NCBI RefSeq assembly: GCF_006228385.1
Contig: NZ_CP039852.1
Location: forward strand, 2,868,001-2,932,000
Direction of reading: 5' to 3'
Source: Salinimonas iocasae
GTDB lineage: Bacteria > Pseudomonadota > Gammaproteobacteria > Enterobacterales > Alteromonadaceae
DNA length: 64,000 nucleotides
Part shown: in pieces, positions 16,779-27,888 of the stretch
How the letters are laid out: every line of letters starts with the position of its first letter
Numbering within the stretch: position 1 is the stretch's first letter
Notes under the pieces: model-generated
What the model saw: the letters and a program-made list of their open reading frames with translations, nothing else
Told to the model about the DNA's origin: nothing
The model's database searches: none
Program-made: the position numbers and the translations under genes

Positions 16779-19700
16779 TTAACCGACAAATACACGCGCG
16801 TTTCTGAACATTCGCATCCACGCGCCATCTTCCTGCCAGTCTTCCGGGTACCATGAATTCGCCACCGTCCTGAACACGCGCTCCGGATGCGGCATCATAA
16901 TAGTACAGCGGCCATCCTGTGACGTTAATCCGGTAATCCCTTCCGGTGAGCCGTTCGGGTTGGCCGGATAACGCTCTGTGACTTTTCCGTAGTTATCTAC
17001 GTACTGCATAGCCACCTGCTGGCTACTACGAAGCTGACTGACACCATCGGCTGCCACAAATTCTGCCCGCCCCTCACCATGTGACACGGCGATAGGCATC
17101 ATTGAGCCAGCCATTCCTTTAAGCAGTACAGAGGGAGAATCATTCACCTGCACCATGGCCACCCTGGCTTCGAATCGCTCCGAACGGTTAGTTACAAAGT
17201 GTGGCCAGTGCTCAGTACCCGGAATGAGTGATTTCAGGTTAGACAGCATCTGACAACCGTTACACACGCCCAGACTGAACGTTTCCTGACGTGCAAAAAA
17301 CTCTGCAAACTCGGCTTTAGCGTGTTCGTTGAACAGAATTGATTTGGCCCATCCTTCCCCGGCACCCAGCACATCACCATAAGAAAAGCCGCCGCATGCC
17401 GCCAGGCCGCTGAATTCCTTGAGGCTTTGGCGTCCGGAGAGGATATCGCTCATATGAACATCAATTGCAGCAAAACCTGCACGGGTGAAGGCTGCCGCCA
17501 TTTCATTGTGAGAATTGACACCCTGCTCTCTCAAGATCGCAACTTTCGGTCTTACGCCGGTAGCAATCATGGGCGCAGCAACATCATCAGTAGTTTTAAA
17601 TGACAAACTGGCGTGCAGACCCGGATCGGCTGCGTCCTGCTTAGCGTTAAACTCCTGCTCTGCACACTCTGGATTGTCACGAAGACGCTGCATGTGGCGG
17701 GTTGTCTGTGCCCACTGCGTGCGCAGACTAACCCGGCTATCAGAAAATACCGGTGCATTGCCTTTTTCGATATTGATTTGATCGTGTGAGTTGAGTGTGC
17801 CGATATCGTGGCTCACATCTGTCAGACCGAATTCGTCCAGAACTGTATTCACAGCGTCTGCATCGGAGGCTCTAATCTGAACCACTGCACCAAGCTCTTC
17901 ACTGAACAGCACTGACAGCTCATCATTGCCGAGTCCGTCAATCTTGATATCGACGCCGGTTTTCCCGGCAAACGCCATTTCTGTAATAGTAGTAAACAAG
18001 CCACCATCTGAACGGTCGTGGTATGCCAGTAGCAGGCCCTTTTCAATCAGCGCCTGAATTGCGTTAAAAAAGCCTTTAAGAAGTGCCGGGCTATCCACAT
18101 CAGCCGGCTGGTCACCCAGCTGACTATAAACCTGGGCCAGCGAAGAAGCACCAAGCCGGTTCTGACCATTCCCCAGATCAATAAGAAGTAAACGAGACTC
18201 GCCTTTATCTGTGCGAAGTTGCGGAGTCAGTGTCTTACGAATATCTTTAACAGCCCCGAAAGCAGAGATAACCAGAGACAGCGGTGAGGTCACTGACTTA
18301 TCAGCGCCTGTATCATCCTGCCAGGCTGTTTTCATCGACATGGAGTCTTTGCCTACAGGGATTGTCAGCCCAAGTTCCGGACATAACTCTTCACCCACTG
18401 CTTTCACAGCTTCATATAAGCCGGCGTCTTCACCAGGATGTCCCGCTGCTGCCATCCAGTTTGCAGACAGCTTGATCCGTTTAAGATCACCGATATTGGC
18501 AGCTGCGATATTAGTTAACGCCTCGCCCACTGCAAGACGGGCCGAGGCGCCATGTGATAACAATGCAACCGGTGTACGCTCACCCATCGCCATTGCTTCG
18601 CCATGGTATGTGTCATAGGCGGTGGCGGTTACCGCAACATCTGCTACAGGTACCTGCCACGGGCCAACCATCTGGTCCCGATGAACCAAACCGGTTACGG
18701 AACGATCACCAATGGTAATCAGAAATGTCTTTTCCGCTACGGCTGGAAGCTGAAGAATACGGGTAACCGCATCACTAACCGTCATCTCAGCTTTTTCGAT
18801 GTCTTTTGTGTCAGCGGTAGCCGACTGCACATCACGGTGCATTTTTGGCGGCTTGCCTAACAATACGTCAAGTGGCATATCGATGGGCTTGTTGTCGAAC
18901 TGCGCATCATTGAGGTTCAGATGCTGTGCCTCAGTGGCTTCCCCCACCACCGCATACGGTGCCCGCTCGCGCTTACAGATAGCGTCAAAACGTTCAAGGT
19001 TTTCCGGAGCGACTGACAGCACGTAGCGTTCCTGCGATTCGTTACACCAAATCTCGAGCGGCGACATGCCCGGCTCATCGGTCAGCACATTGCGAAGTTC
19101 AAAATCACCACCCCGCCCGGCGTCGTTGACCAGTTCTGGCAGTGCATTGGACAATCCACCCGCACCTACATCGTGAATAAACTGAATAGGGTTATCGTCG
19201 CCCAGTTGCCAGCACGCATCAATCACTTCCTGACAACGGCGCTCCATCTCCGGGTTATCGCGCTGCACTGAGGCAAAATCGAGATCTTCATTAGACTGGC
19301 CCGATGCCATTGACGAAGCAGCACCGCCGCCCAAACCAATGTTCATCGCAGGTCCGCCAAGAACAATCAGTTTGGCACCTACAGTGATTTCGCCTTTTTC
19401 AATGTGATCATGACGAATGTTGCCCAACCCGCCTGCCAGCATAATAGGCTTATGATACCCACGCACTTCGGTGCCGTTGAAACTGGTAACTTCCTGCTCA
19501 TAAGTTCTGAAATAACCCAGCAGATTAGGACGGCCGAATTCATTATTAAATGCCGCGCCGCCTAAAGGCCCGTCTATCATGATATCCAGAGCGCTAACGA
19601 TACGCCCGGGTTTGCCGTACTCACGTTCCCACGGTTGCACTGCATCAGGAATACGCAGGTTCGACACACTGAAGCCCACCAGGCCAGCTTTGGGCTTAGA

Positions 19701-20675
19701 TCCGCGTCCGGTTGCACCCTCATCGCGAATCTCACCGCCAGACCCTGTTGCAGCTCCCGGGAAGGGCGATATTGCTGTTGGGTGGTTATGGGTTTCCACT
19801 TTCATCAGAATGGCAATATCTTCATGAGAGTATTCGTACTGATGAGTCTGCGGATTCGGGAAAAAACGCCCGGCTGGCCAGCCCTGCATAACAGCAGCAT
19901 TATCTTTATATGCTGAGTGAACATGCTCCGGACAAAGCTCATACGTATTTTTAATCATCTTGAACAGGGACTTTTCCTGTTCCTGCCCGTCAATTGTCCA
20001 GCTTGCGTTAAAGATTTTATGGCGACAGTGTTCCGAGTTTGCCTGAGCAAACATGTAGAGTTCAACATCGTTCGGGTTGCGTCCAAGCCGGGTAAAGCTT
20101 TCAAACAGATAGTCGATTTCATCCCCGGCCAGTGCCAGCCCCAATCGCTGATTGGCGGCGTCCAGTGCATCTTTGCCCTGCCCCAGAATATCGACTGATT
20201 CAAAAGAGTTGCCACTAGCATATTCAAACAGCACATGCGCATCATCAAGATCGTAGCAGACATATTCGGTCATACGATCATGCAATTGCGCAGCGATATC
20301 ATCGCGCGCAGATGTACTTAGCTCACCGTCATGCTCAATATAATAAGCACAACCGCGTTCAATTCGTTCAATGGCATTAAGACCGCAATTATGGGCGATG
20401 TCTGTTGCTTTTGATGACCAGGGAGAAATTGTGCCGGGGCGGGGGGTGACGAAGAAAAGTGTGCCGTTTGCAGAAGACGAGGCGTTTTTGGGTCCGTAAG
20501 TGAGTAGCTTATCCAGAACAACCTGTTCGGTATCACTTAACGCAGTTTTGGTTTTCACCAGATGGATAAACTGCGCATTGACCTGGTTAATCGTAATGCC
20601 GGATTGACCCAGCCGTTCAATAAGTTTAGTTTGTCTAAATTCAGACAGTGCGGGAGCGCCTCGAAGGACCAACAT
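16779..20675 (-). CDS. purL: Phosphoribosylformylglycinamidine synthase PurL
   Basis: PurL converts FGAR to FGAM with glutamine and ATP in purine synthesis. The 1298-residue length matches the single-chain gammaproteobacterial enzyme. N-terminal and linker regions are followed by two AIRS-like ATP domains (e.g. [32 protein letters not shown] near 300) and a C-terminal class I glutaminase with nucleophile Cys in [11 protein letters not shown] and His/Glu in [10 protein letters not shown]. It is divergent from mltF, as in E. coli. A sigma-70 promoter with a perfect -10 lies upstream. Confidence 0.98.
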   Translation of the reverse strand: MLVLRGAPALSEFRQTKLIERLGQSGITINQVNAQFIHLVKTKTALSDTEQVVLDKLLTYGPKNASSSANGTLFFVTPRPGTISPWSSKATDIAHNCGLNAIERIERGCAYYIEHDGELSTSARDDIAAQLHDRMTEYVCYDLDDAHVLFEYASGNSFESVDILGQGKDALDAANQRLGLALAGDEIDYLFESFTRLGRNPNDVELYMFAQANSEHCRHKIFNASWTIDGQEQEKSLFKMIKNTYELCPEHVHSAYKDNAAVMQGWPAGRFFPNPQTHQYEYSHEDIAILMKVETHNHPTAISPFPGAATGSGGEIRDEGATGRGSKPKAGLVGFSVSNLRIPDAVQPWEREYGKPGRIVSALDIMIDGPLGGAAFNNEFGRPNLLGYFRTYEQEVTSFNGTEVRGYHKPIMLAGGLGNIRHDHIEKGEITVGAKLIVLGGPAMNIGLGGGAASSMASGQSNEDLDFASVQRDNPEMERRCQEVIDACWQLGDDNPIQFIHDVGAGGLSNALPELVNDAGRGGDFELRNVLTDEPGMSPLEIWCNESQERYVLSVAPENLERFDAICKRERAPYAVVGEATEAQHLNLNDAQFDNKPIDMPLDVLLGKPPKMHRDVQSATADTKDIEKAEMTVSDAVTRILQLPAVAEKTFLITIGDRSVTGLVHRDQMVGPWQVPVADVAVTATAYDTYHGEAMAMGERTPVALLSHGASARLAVGEALTNIAAANIGDLKRIKLSANWMAAAGHPGEDAGLYEAVKAVGEELCPELGLTIPVGKDSMSMKTAWQDDTGADKSVTSPLSLVISAFGAVKDIRKTLTPQLRTDKGESRLLLIDLGNGQNRLGASSLAQVYSQLGDQPADVDSPALLKGFFNAIQALIEKGLLLAYHDRSDGGLFTTITEMAFAGKTGVDIKIDGLGNDELSVLFSEELGAVVQIRASDADAVNTVLDEFGLTDVSHDIGTLNSHDQINIEKGNAPVFSDSRVSLRTQWAQTTRHMQRLRDNPECAEQEFNAKQDAADPGLHASLSFKTTDDVAAPMIATGVRPKVAILREQGVNSHNEMAAAFTRAGFAAIDVHMSDILSGRQSLKEFSGLAACGGFSYGDVLGAGEGWAKSILFNEHAKAEFAEFFARQETFSLGVCNGCQMLSNLKSLIPGTEHWPHFVTNRSERFEARVAMVQVNDSPSVLLKGMAGSMMPIAVSHGEGRAEFVAADGVSQLRSSQQVAMQYVDNYGKVTERYPANPNGSPEGITGLTSQDGRCTIMMPHPERVFRTVANSWYPEDWQEDGAWMRMFRNARVFVG

Positions 20676-20753
20676 ATCGCTTTACCTGATTGTTTAATGA
20701 TAGCGCGTTGTGCAAACACGGACTATCTTTAGTTTGACGGGTTTTCGGCGCGG

Positions 20754-20782
20754 ATTATAGATGAAATCTGCGCGCTTGATAA
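20754..20782 (-). promoter_or_regulatory. Sigma-70 promoter of purL
   Basis: On the minus strand TTATCA, a 17-bp spacer and TATAAT, followed by a GC-rich discriminator, lie about 80 bp upstream of the purL ATG. No convincing full PurR operator was found; only a GCAAAC half-site occurs further downstream. Confidence 0.65.
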
Positions 20783-20824
20783 CCTCGTGGCTCAGATTCA
20801 GCAGGATTTTTTATCGCTCAAAGT

Positions 20825-22255
20825 ATGCAGAAGAACGTTAAAGACTATTCCCCAGGATGTAGCAGACGTATCAGGGTCAGGTGTACACGTTCTGTTATGG
20901 TATTGCTCTGGTTGCTGTTGCTGACCAGCTGTCAGCCTGTATCTACCCGCTCATCATTGGAAAAAGTTGTAGACGATGGTGTACTGAAGATCGGTACTAT
21001 CTTCGGCAGAACCACGTTTTACCACGGTAGCGAAGCGCCCCGCGGGTTTGAATTTGAATTAGCGCGCGGCTTTGCCAGTTATCTTGGTGTTGAGGTACAG
21101 ATTTACCCGTTTTATTCCTACCAGGCGCTGATGAAAGAACTGGAACAGGGTCGTGTTGATGTGGTCGCAGCCGGCGATGCGGTACCTAAAGATTTTGCCA
21201 GACATTTTAAGCTTGGACCCGTATATCAGCAGGTTAGTCACAAGCTCGTATTTTTGCAGGGCCAGGAGCGCCCCCGCGATATTGATGATCTTACCCAGCC
21301 ACTGGTAGTGGTTAAAGGCAGCAGCAATGAACACTTGCTTGAGCAGCTCAAAGACACTCATCCAGATCTCAACTGGAAAGCCACTGACAACAAAGATACG
21401 TGGGAGCTATTAGATGACGTTGCAAACGGCCGGTTGCCCTACACGCTGGTTGATACAAACACGTTGTCTTTGCAACGCAGACAGTATCCTCAGTTGAGTA
21501 TCGGATTTACTGTAGAGCGCCTGGTCCCCATCGCGTGGTTACTGAATCAGCAACAGGATGACTCCTTGCGAGCGGCGGTTATTGAGTATTTTGGCACCAT
21601 TCATCAGTCGGGCGTGTTCAAGGCTCTGGAAGATAAATACTTTGGCCACGTCAGAGATTTCAACTACGTTGATACCAAAGTGTTTTTGCAGGCAGCACGG
21701 GTGAAGCTGCCGGATTATGCCCATTGGTTCAAACAGTATGCGTCTGATATCGATTGGCGATTGCTTGCTGCGATGAGTTATCAGGAAAGTCACTGGAAGC
21801 CCGATGCGACTTCCTATACCGGCGTACGGGGCCTGATGATGCTGACCCGTGATACCGCCCGCGAGCTGAACATCGATTCGCGAACTGACGCTCAGAGCAG
21901 TATCAAAGGTGGCGCCCAGTATGTGAGTAATCTACTGGCCCGGATACCGGCACGTATTCGGCGGCCTGACCGGTTATGGATGGCCCTGGCAGCATATAAT
22001 ATAGGTATGGGTCACCTGGAAGATGCTCGCACACTGACTCAGCGCCAGGGAGGCAATCCGGACCTGTGGGTGGATGTAAAACGCCGCCTACCGCAACTGG
22101 AACAAAAAAGATACTATAAAACAACACGCTATGGATTCGCCCGTGGACACGAAGCGCGGCAGTATGTGGAAAACATACGGCGATATTATGATTCGTTAAT
22201 TTATCTTGACGAAAACACCCGCTTTTTAAGTGCTCAGGCCGCACCTTCCTCTTGA
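20825..22255 (+). CDS. mltF: Membrane-bound lytic murein transglycosylase F
   Basis: MltF cleaves peptidoglycan glycan strands at the inner face of the outer membrane. The 476-residue frame has a basic leader, a hydrophobic segment and lipobox LTSC (Cys36). A periplasmic amino-acid-binding-like domain follows (about 50-280, with GFEFELARGFASYLGVEVQ), then the SLT domain (about 300-450) with catalytic Glu in AAMSYQESHW and AAYNIGMGHLEDA. No clear Shine-Dalgarno site precedes the first ATG; an ATG at 20897 would leave a shorter signal peptide. Synteny purL/mltF/tadA is as in E. coli. Confidence 0.95.
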   Translation: MQKNVKDYSPGCSRRIRVRCTRSVMVLLWLLLLTSCQPVSTRSSLEKVVDDGVLKIGTIFGRTTFYHGSEAPRGFEFELARGFASYLGVEVQIYPFYSYQALMKELEQGRVDVVAAGDAVPKDFARHFKLGPVYQQVSHKLVFLQGQERPRDIDDLTQPLVVVKGSSNEHLLEQLKDTHPDLNWKATDNKDTWELLDDVANGRLPYTLVDTNTLSLQRRQYPQLSIGFTVERLVPIAWLLNQQQDDSLRAAVIEYFGTIHQSGVFKALEDKYFGHVRDFNYVDTKVFLQAARVKLPDYAHWFKQYASDIDWRLLAAMSYQESHWKPDATSYTGVRGLMMLTRDTARELNIDSRTDAQSSIKGGAQYVSNLLARIPARIRRPDRLWMALAAYNIGMGHLEDARTLTQRQGGNPDLWVDVKRRLPQLEQKRYYKTTRYGFARGHEARQYVENIRRYYDSLIYLDENTRFLSAQAAPSS

Positions 22256-22382
22256 ATTCCTGTCATATTGCCTTCATCTACGTATGGCAGGTTAGCGCTT
22301 AGCCCGCTTACTAAGCAACTTTCTGCACCCTACATGTGATCCACTAACCTGCTAAAACACATTAAAAACACCAGGAGAGTGA

Positions 22383-22541
22383 ATGAAACGAAACAATTTT
22401 ATGAAGAACCGAAGAACTTTGAAAAATAACAATCGACGCCGGATGATGTTTAAACGCTCTCATCAGAAGGTGCTGCAACGTCGCCGCCTGTTCGTGACCA
22501 GTGATTTGATCTCTACACTCAAACCGGTAGCTAACCTTTAA
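22383..22541 (+). CDS. Possible small highly basic protein (52 aa)
   Basis: An ATG preceded by AGGAGAG at good spacing opens a 52-codon frame: MKRNNFMKNRRTLKNNNRRR, then a basic stretch with KRSHQKVLQRRRLF and an uncharged tail ending STLKPVANL. There are 10 Arg and 6 Lys against one Asp, suggesting nucleic-acid or ribosome binding, but no family is recognised. It lies between mltF and tadA and overlaps the convergent tadA end by 11 bp. The strong ribosome site and composition argue for a real gene; expression is unproven. Confidence 0.55.
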   Translation: MKRNNFMKNRRTLKNNNRRRMMFKRSHQKVLQRRRLFVTSDLISTLKPVANL

Positions 22542-23073
22542 GCTTTGCCGCTGCCTTCGCCGCTTTAATTTGAGCTCTGCGCTGTGTAAAAAACGATGAC
22601 ACCGTCTTTGCGCATTCAGCCTCCAGTACGCCCCCGGAAATCTGACACTGATGATTCAGCTTGTCATGTTGCAGCAGTTGCATGGCTGAGCCACCGGCAC
22701 CGGTTTTCAGGTCATAAGCGCCGAACACTACGCGCTTAAGCCTGCCATGGACTATTGCCCCGGCACACATCGGGCAAGGTTCAAGCGTGACATAAAGCGT
22801 GGCATCAACAAGCCGGTAGTTCTTAAGATTGACTGCCGCCATCTGAATAGCCCGCATTTCGGCATGTGCACTGGGATCGTTATCTTGTATAGGCGAGTTG
22901 AATCCCTCACCAACAATACAGCCGTTTTTTACAATCACAGCGCCAACGGGCACTTCATTGATAGCTCGTGCTTTTTCGGCGAGTGTCAGCGCATAGCGCA
23001 TCCACTTCTCATCATCGGCAGTGTCGATACTATTGTCTGGTGAATTTGACGAATTGATGGTCTGGTTGCTCAT
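22531..23073 (-). CDS. tadA: tRNA-specific adenosine deaminase TadA
   Basis: TadA converts A34 to inosine in tRNA-Arg(ACG). The 180-residue protein has the zinc-deaminase motifs HAEMRAI (His ligand and proton-shuttling Glu) and PCPMCAGAI (two Cys ligands), plus the N-terminal WMRYALTLAEKA typical of TadA. The first about 24 residues are polar and poorly conserved in style, so translation might begin further in. It is convergent with the small basic ORF. Confidence 0.95.
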   Translation of the reverse strand: MSNQTINSSNSPDNSIDTADDEKWMRYALTLAEKARAINEVPVGAVIVKNGCIVGEGFNSPIQDNDPSAHAEMRAIQMAAVNLKNYRLVDATLYVTLEPCPMCAGAIVHGRLKRVVFGAYDLKTGAGGSAMQLLQHDKLNHQCQISGGVLEAECAKTVSSFFTQRRAQIKAAKAAAKLKG

Positions 23074-23261
23074 TCTTCTTATATGTAATTAGTAGTGATG
23101 TCATTTAACTCTATGAATTTAAAGACAATAAATTTACGGCCGGAAACTTGCGTTAGTATAACCGCTGCAAAGTCTGACAGGTCGCACTCTATGTGCAAAA
23201 AAGCAGCAATTTTCGCTAATAATGTATACACTAAACGGAAGCTAAGGGCAGGAGATATACC

Positions 23262-23498
23262 ATGAATTTAACCGCCATTATTATAGTCGCAATCATCGCC
23301 ACAACTATTATAAAACTGACTAAGTCCGGCGAAAAGTCATCAGGCAAAAATGCTGAGCTAAAAAATGCGCTTGGTGAACAGGAACGCGAAATAGCCGATC
23401 TTAAAGCAAGAATTCAGACCCTTGAAGCTATTGTTACCGATGAAGGTTATGACCTGAAAAAGAAATTCAAAGATTTAGAGGATGATAAAGTCGCTTAA
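23262..23498 (+). CDS. PspB-like small membrane protein
   Basis: The 78-residue protein has an N-terminal membrane segment (LTAIIIVAIIATTII) and a charged coiled-coil tail with DLKARIQTLEAIVTDEGYDLKKKF. This resembles the C-terminal region of phage-shock protein PspB (RIQALESIL in E. coli). AGGAG lies at good distance from the ATG. No pspA or pspC neighbour is present, so it is a stand-alone PspB-like protein and the envelope-stress role is inference. It converges with the antiporter gene with 6 bp between stops. Confidence 0.6.
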   Translation: MNLTAIIIVAIIATTIIKLTKSGEKSSGKNAELKNALGEQEREIADLKARIQTLEAIVTDEGYDLKKKFKDLEDDKVA

Positions 23499-23504
23499 CA
23501 GCGC

Positions 23505-25479
23505 TTACCCTCCTTCAAGCAGGTATCGTTCAGCACGTTCGACACGGCGCGGTTTTCCGGCGATGACTAACACATCGCCGGCCTGCAATGATGTATCGCC
23601 GTCAGGATCTTTAATCTCTTTACCGTCCCTTCTCAATCCTTTTACTGACACACGCATGCGAGACAACGTCAGTGCATTGATGGCTTTACCCAGGCACGCA
23701 GCGTGGCCTGGTAATGAGACAGCATGGATAAACTCCAGCTTATCTTCAGTCCCATAACTGATTTCTGTCGTTTCACCGGGGTAAAAGCCATGCAGGTGAT
23801 CGTATCGGCCTTTTCGCTCCTGTCTGACCCTTTTCAGGATCCTCGACATCGGAACACCGGAGTAATGCAGCACCTGTGAGATAAGCATCAGGCTGCCTTC
23901 CTGTAATTCTGGAACGACCTGAGATGCACCTGCTGCATATAGCCCCTCTAGTTCATAATCCCGCTTTGTTCTGACCATTACCTGTAATCCGGGTTGGAGC
24001 TGTCTGGCTGCATCGATAACACAAACGGCAACATCTGGCCGGTCAAAACTTATCAGCAGTAGCTTGGCGTTCCTTACGCCGGCAGATTCAAGAATGTCTT
24101 TATGCGCAACATCACCAAATATAACCGGCTCTCCGGCGTTGCGACTTTCGTGTACACGGATGGGATCCACATCAGCAACCACAAACTCCACGCCCTCCAT
24201 TTTGAGCAGGCGGGCAACCGACTGTCCTACCCGGCCAAACCCGGCAATAACCACATGCCCGGTTTGAGGTTGCGCTGTGACACAAGGGGGTTGTTCCAAC
24301 TGACTGGTATGTCCTGACGGGGCCAGTTTTCGGGCGAACTCAAGACTCCGGGATACCAGGTACGGCGTCACCGCCATACTGATAATGCCCATACTGACTA
24401 ACACGGAAGATTGCTCCTGGGTAATCACGTTATGGCGAGCTGCAAGTGCCGCAATAACAAAGCTAAATTCGCCAATCTGGCACAACTTGAACCCGGCAGA
24501 CCACGCGTGCTGGGGATCGCAGTTCACAATCCAGGCCGCAGCTCGAACCATGATGACTTTTACCACCATAATGCCAATGACGCCACCAATCACCAGCGCC
24601 AGATGATCGAACATTACCGATACATCAAGCTGCATCCCTACTGTAATGAAAAACAGTCCCATCAGAATATCTCTGAATGGCCGGATATCCGCCTCTAGTT
24701 GGTATTTATACTGGCTTTCGCCAAGCATCATACCTGCCAGGAATGCGCCCAGCGCCATGGACAGTCCAAAAACGTAAGTCAGCCCCGCAGCAAGTAGCAC
24801 AACCAGAATAGTGGTAAGTACAAACAGCTCATCAGTACGTGTTCTGGCGACTTCCCGAAATAACCAGGGCAACCCCCACTTTCCGGCAGATAGCAATAAC
24901 ACCACAACGATAACGCCTTTTACCAGGGCAAGGACAAGCGCAAACCAGATGGATGTATCCGCACCATCACCCAAAAGAGGTACGCCAATTAGCAAGGGAA
25001 CAACGGCTATATCCTGAAAAAGTAGTATGCTGATTGCCAGCTGACTACGATGCTGGTTAATGATGCCCAGCTCTGTAATTTGTTTTATAACTATCGCCGT
25101 GGAGCTTAACGCCAGCATACCACCGATAATGATTGCGGCAGGCACCGACAATGAAAAAACATAGGCAACCGCAGAGAAAAAAAACGGAGGTAAAAAGCAC
25201 CTGCCCCATTCCTGCACCAAACACCAGGTTTCGCATAGCCAGCAAACGGGGTAAAGAAAACTCCAGCCCCAGTGAAAACAATAGAAAAACAATCCCTATT
25301 TCAGCAAGCAGGTGCATGTCGTCGGCATTTGTGAAAAGCCCGCTGAATGAGGGGCCTGCAATAATACCGGCCACCAGATAAGCCAGAATAGCTGGTAAAT
25401 GTATGCGCCGGAATGTGGCAACCAGCGCAACTGCCAGCGTCATAAGTATCACTATTTCAGCGAATCCGTTTTCCAGCAC
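23505..25479 (-). pseudogene. Kef/CPA2-type monovalent cation:proton antiporter with TrkA domains, frameshifted
   Basis: Two overlapping frames together make one CPA2 antiporter. The N-terminal part has membrane helices with AILAYLVAGIIAGPSFSGLF and LGLEFSLPRLLAMRN. The rest has further helices, a TrkA-N NAD-binding domain (HVVIAGFGRVGQSVARLL) and a C-terminal TrkA-C domain. The break is at a run of eight A/T (25177-25184): removing one base joins VFF to SAVAYVF and gives 657 residues, a normal length. The GTG start ending at 25479 follows GGGAGG. It may be a sequencing error, a real mutation or slippage-based switching. Confidence 0.85.
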
Positions 25480-25628
25480 GTTACCTCCCGAATATTGACT
25501 GGTGTGGGCACACATATTGCTTAGTGATAGCAAACACTAGTACTAAATGCGTAACCGGCAATCTTTTGACGATACGCAGATCCTTAAAAATTGCCGTGTT
25601 TAAGTGGCACAGGTTAAAGGCGCACACT

Positions 25629-26531
25629 ATGGATTTTATCAGCAACGGTTACGACGGTACTGTCGAGGCATCCTACCCGCTATGCTCATCGCCAGCAGAG
25701 CTGACCAGCTCGCAACTGCACACATTCGTCAATAAAATCTTATCCACACTGGATTTACGTAGTCTTTGCTCTGTGTATTTTTACCAAATCAGCCATCATT
25801 TGCCTGTACGTACCTTTGATCTTAGCGGTCTTACACCTTCTTTAAGTGTAGGCGAGCATTTGTCTTTGGAAACACGGCCGGTGAAAATCAGTCTGAGCAT
25901 CGGCAATACCTGCGATGAACGCGCTGATCACGCTTGTATCTACTACTTTACACGAACTTTGACCCGTGGCGAGCGCAATCTGCTGGGACAAATGCATACT
26001 ATTTTTGTTCAGCAGCTAAAACAGGCACTGGCTTTTGAGCAGCTGAAGAAAATGGCGACAAAAGATACGCTTACCGGGTTAAGCAATCGTAATGGCTTCA
26101 ATGAAGCCAGTATCCGATTGATTAGCCGAGCGGTACGTTACGGCGATGCTTTTGCGTTGCTGGTAATAGATTTGGACAACTTTAAAACAGTCAATGACAC
26201 AATGGGTCACAACGAAGGAGATGCTGTACTTGAGCGAGTGGCGGGTCTAATTCGTAATACGCTGCGTGCCGGGGATGAGGCATTCCGTTTTGGTGGTGAT
26301 GAGTTTTGTTGTCTGCTGGATTGTGCCACAGCACAATGCATCAATTCTGTGGCCAGCAGAATCAGAGACAAAGTCGGTCAGGACACTTACCTAATTGAGC
26401 GCGGCGTATCATGTAGTATCGGTGGCGCAACGTATCGCGCAGGCGACGATATCAACAGTCTGTTTGACCGTGCAGATGGCGCTTTGTACGCCGTTAAGGC
26501 GAATGGCAAAAATGCATTTGCTGCCGCCTGA
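25629..26531 (+). CDS. GGDEF diguanylate cyclase
   Basis: It likely makes cyclic di-GMP. From the ATG at 25629 the protein is 300 residues. The N-terminal half (about 1-140) is an unrecognised, possibly GAF-like region; the GGDEF domain spans about 140-300 with DTLTGLSNRNGF, the active-site GGDEF (about 222-226) and an inhibitory RAGD site five residues before it. This start was preferred over an in-frame upstream codon at 25524 that overlaps the antiporter promoter region; ribosome signals are weak for both. It is followed by a strong bidirectional terminator. Confidence 0.85.
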   Translation: MDFISNGYDGTVEASYPLCSSPAELTSSQLHTFVNKILSTLDLRSLCSVYFYQISHHLPVRTFDLSGLTPSLSVGEHLSLETRPVKISLSIGNTCDERADHACIYYFTRTLTRGERNLLGQMHTIFVQQLKQALAFEQLKKMATKDTLTGLSNRNGFNEASIRLISRAVRYGDAFALLVIDLDNFKTVNDTMGHNEGDAVLERVAGLIRNTLRAGDEAFRFGGDEFCCLLDCATAQCINSVASRIRDKVGQDTYLIERGVSCSIGGATYRAGDDINSLFDRADGALYAVKANGKNAFAAA

Positions 26532-26567
26532 TTAGAAAAAGCGGCACCATGTTGCCGCTTTTTCTAA
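26531..26567. terminator. Bidirectional terminator between GGDEF gene and tilS
   Basis: ATTAGAAAAAGCGGC and GCCGCTTTTTCTAAT form a 15-bp perfect inverted repeat with an eight-base loop, carrying A- and T-runs for both directions. It serves the convergent GGDEF gene and tilS. Confidence 0.9.
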
Positions 26568-27888
26568 TCAATTAAAGTCACTTCAAACCCGACCGGCCTG
26601 TCTGTAAAATAATAAACCTGCCTGCCCGTTACAACTGCAATCGGTTGTTGGTCAACGAAAAGCACCGGTAGGTGTTTACGCTCCCATGCCGGAATCTGCC
26701 ATTCCTTCATCCACTTTTTCAGCGGCTTTGATACGCTATTTGCATTCACCCTGCATTGAACAGCAGGCATATTGGCCAAAATCCTGACCGCCTGATTTAC
26801 GCTGAACTTCGCTGACGCAGACCATGGATAATCGAGCATTTCATCAGGCGATGCCATCAACGCTTCCTGCGGAGGCTGGCACAGTGGCTCTACAAGAGAG
26901 AGTTTATCTGCATAACGCCTTACCTCGCAGCCTCCCAGGCTTACCACCGGCTGAGCATCATTTCTGGCTGCACAGATTAATTGTACCTGCTCAAGTTGAG
27001 ACTCACCCGGCATAGGTACGTTTTTATATGAAAACCAGGCGCGTATGATTTGCTGCTGCCACCCAGCGGAATGTTGCTGTAGCAATGCGATGCTGATTGC
27101 GTCACCTTCCATGACAGATGTCAATTTTTCGTCAGCCACTTCTTCCAGCAACTCCTGTTGCTGCGCGCAAAGTCCGGCACTTCTGCTCAGGGTTTTTGCA
27201 ATTCCTGGCCAGCGTTCCCGCAGCGATGGCATCACAGTATTGCGCAGAAAGTTTCTGTCAAAGCGGTTGTCTTCATTAGATTCATCTTCAATCCATGAAA
27301 GCGCGCTTTTACGGGCAATCCGGGTAATCAGGGATTGCGGCATGTGAAGCATCGGCCGTAACACAGGCACGCCGTCGCGAATAGTTATTGCGGGCATCGC
27401 GCTTAGCCCCTTGGGCCCGGCGCCCCGTTTAGCCTGCAACAAAAAGGTTTCGGCCTGGTCGTCCTGATGCTGACCAAGCAACAGAGCTCCACGGTGAGTT
27501 TCGCAATAGTTCAAGAGGGTATGATAGCGGCCATCCCCTGGCATCGGCTTCAAGACTTTGCCTTGGCTTGGCGCTGACAGTAATATTGCGTGCAGCAAAA
27601 GGCACACCGAGGGAATCACACAATGCTTTTGCAGTGCGCCTGCCAGTGCGACGCTGACGGACTTAATCCATGATTGACATAGACTGCATGAATAGGGAGC
27701 GTGGGAGGCTGTTCACACAGCGCATAAAGCAAAACGGTGGAGTCTACCCCACCGCTAAAACCTACAACCAGACAGGAGACATCCGGTTGCGGAAATTTTT
27801 CATGCTGCAGAAGCCGGGTCAGTGACGACTGAATATCCCTCAAACTCACAATGTATGCCAGGCCACTGACTAGATCCTTAGCTAGCAA
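26564..27888 (-). pseudogene. tilS: tRNA(Ile)-lysidine synthase TilS, two frameshifts
   Basis: TilS modifies C34 of tRNA-Ile(CAU) to lysidine so that it reads AUA. The first frame holds the PP-loop SGGVDST (about 45-51) and HAVYVNHGL; a middle frame continues CDSLGVPFAARNITVSA; the third holds LLLGQHQDDQAETFLLQ and the C-terminal domains. Two one-base insertions, in T4 at 27627-27630 and C4 at 27535-27538 (plus-strand letters), restore one 440-residue protein when removed. The start is uncertain; the first codon here is TTG and a GTG lies 13 codons in. The gene overlaps the end of accA. As TilS is normally essential, consensus error is likely. Confidence 0.88.

Noticed and set aside
20701..20730. 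Possible PurR operator upstream of purL
   Set aside because: Only a GCAAAC half-site is present; the 16-bp palindrome expected of a PurR box is not.
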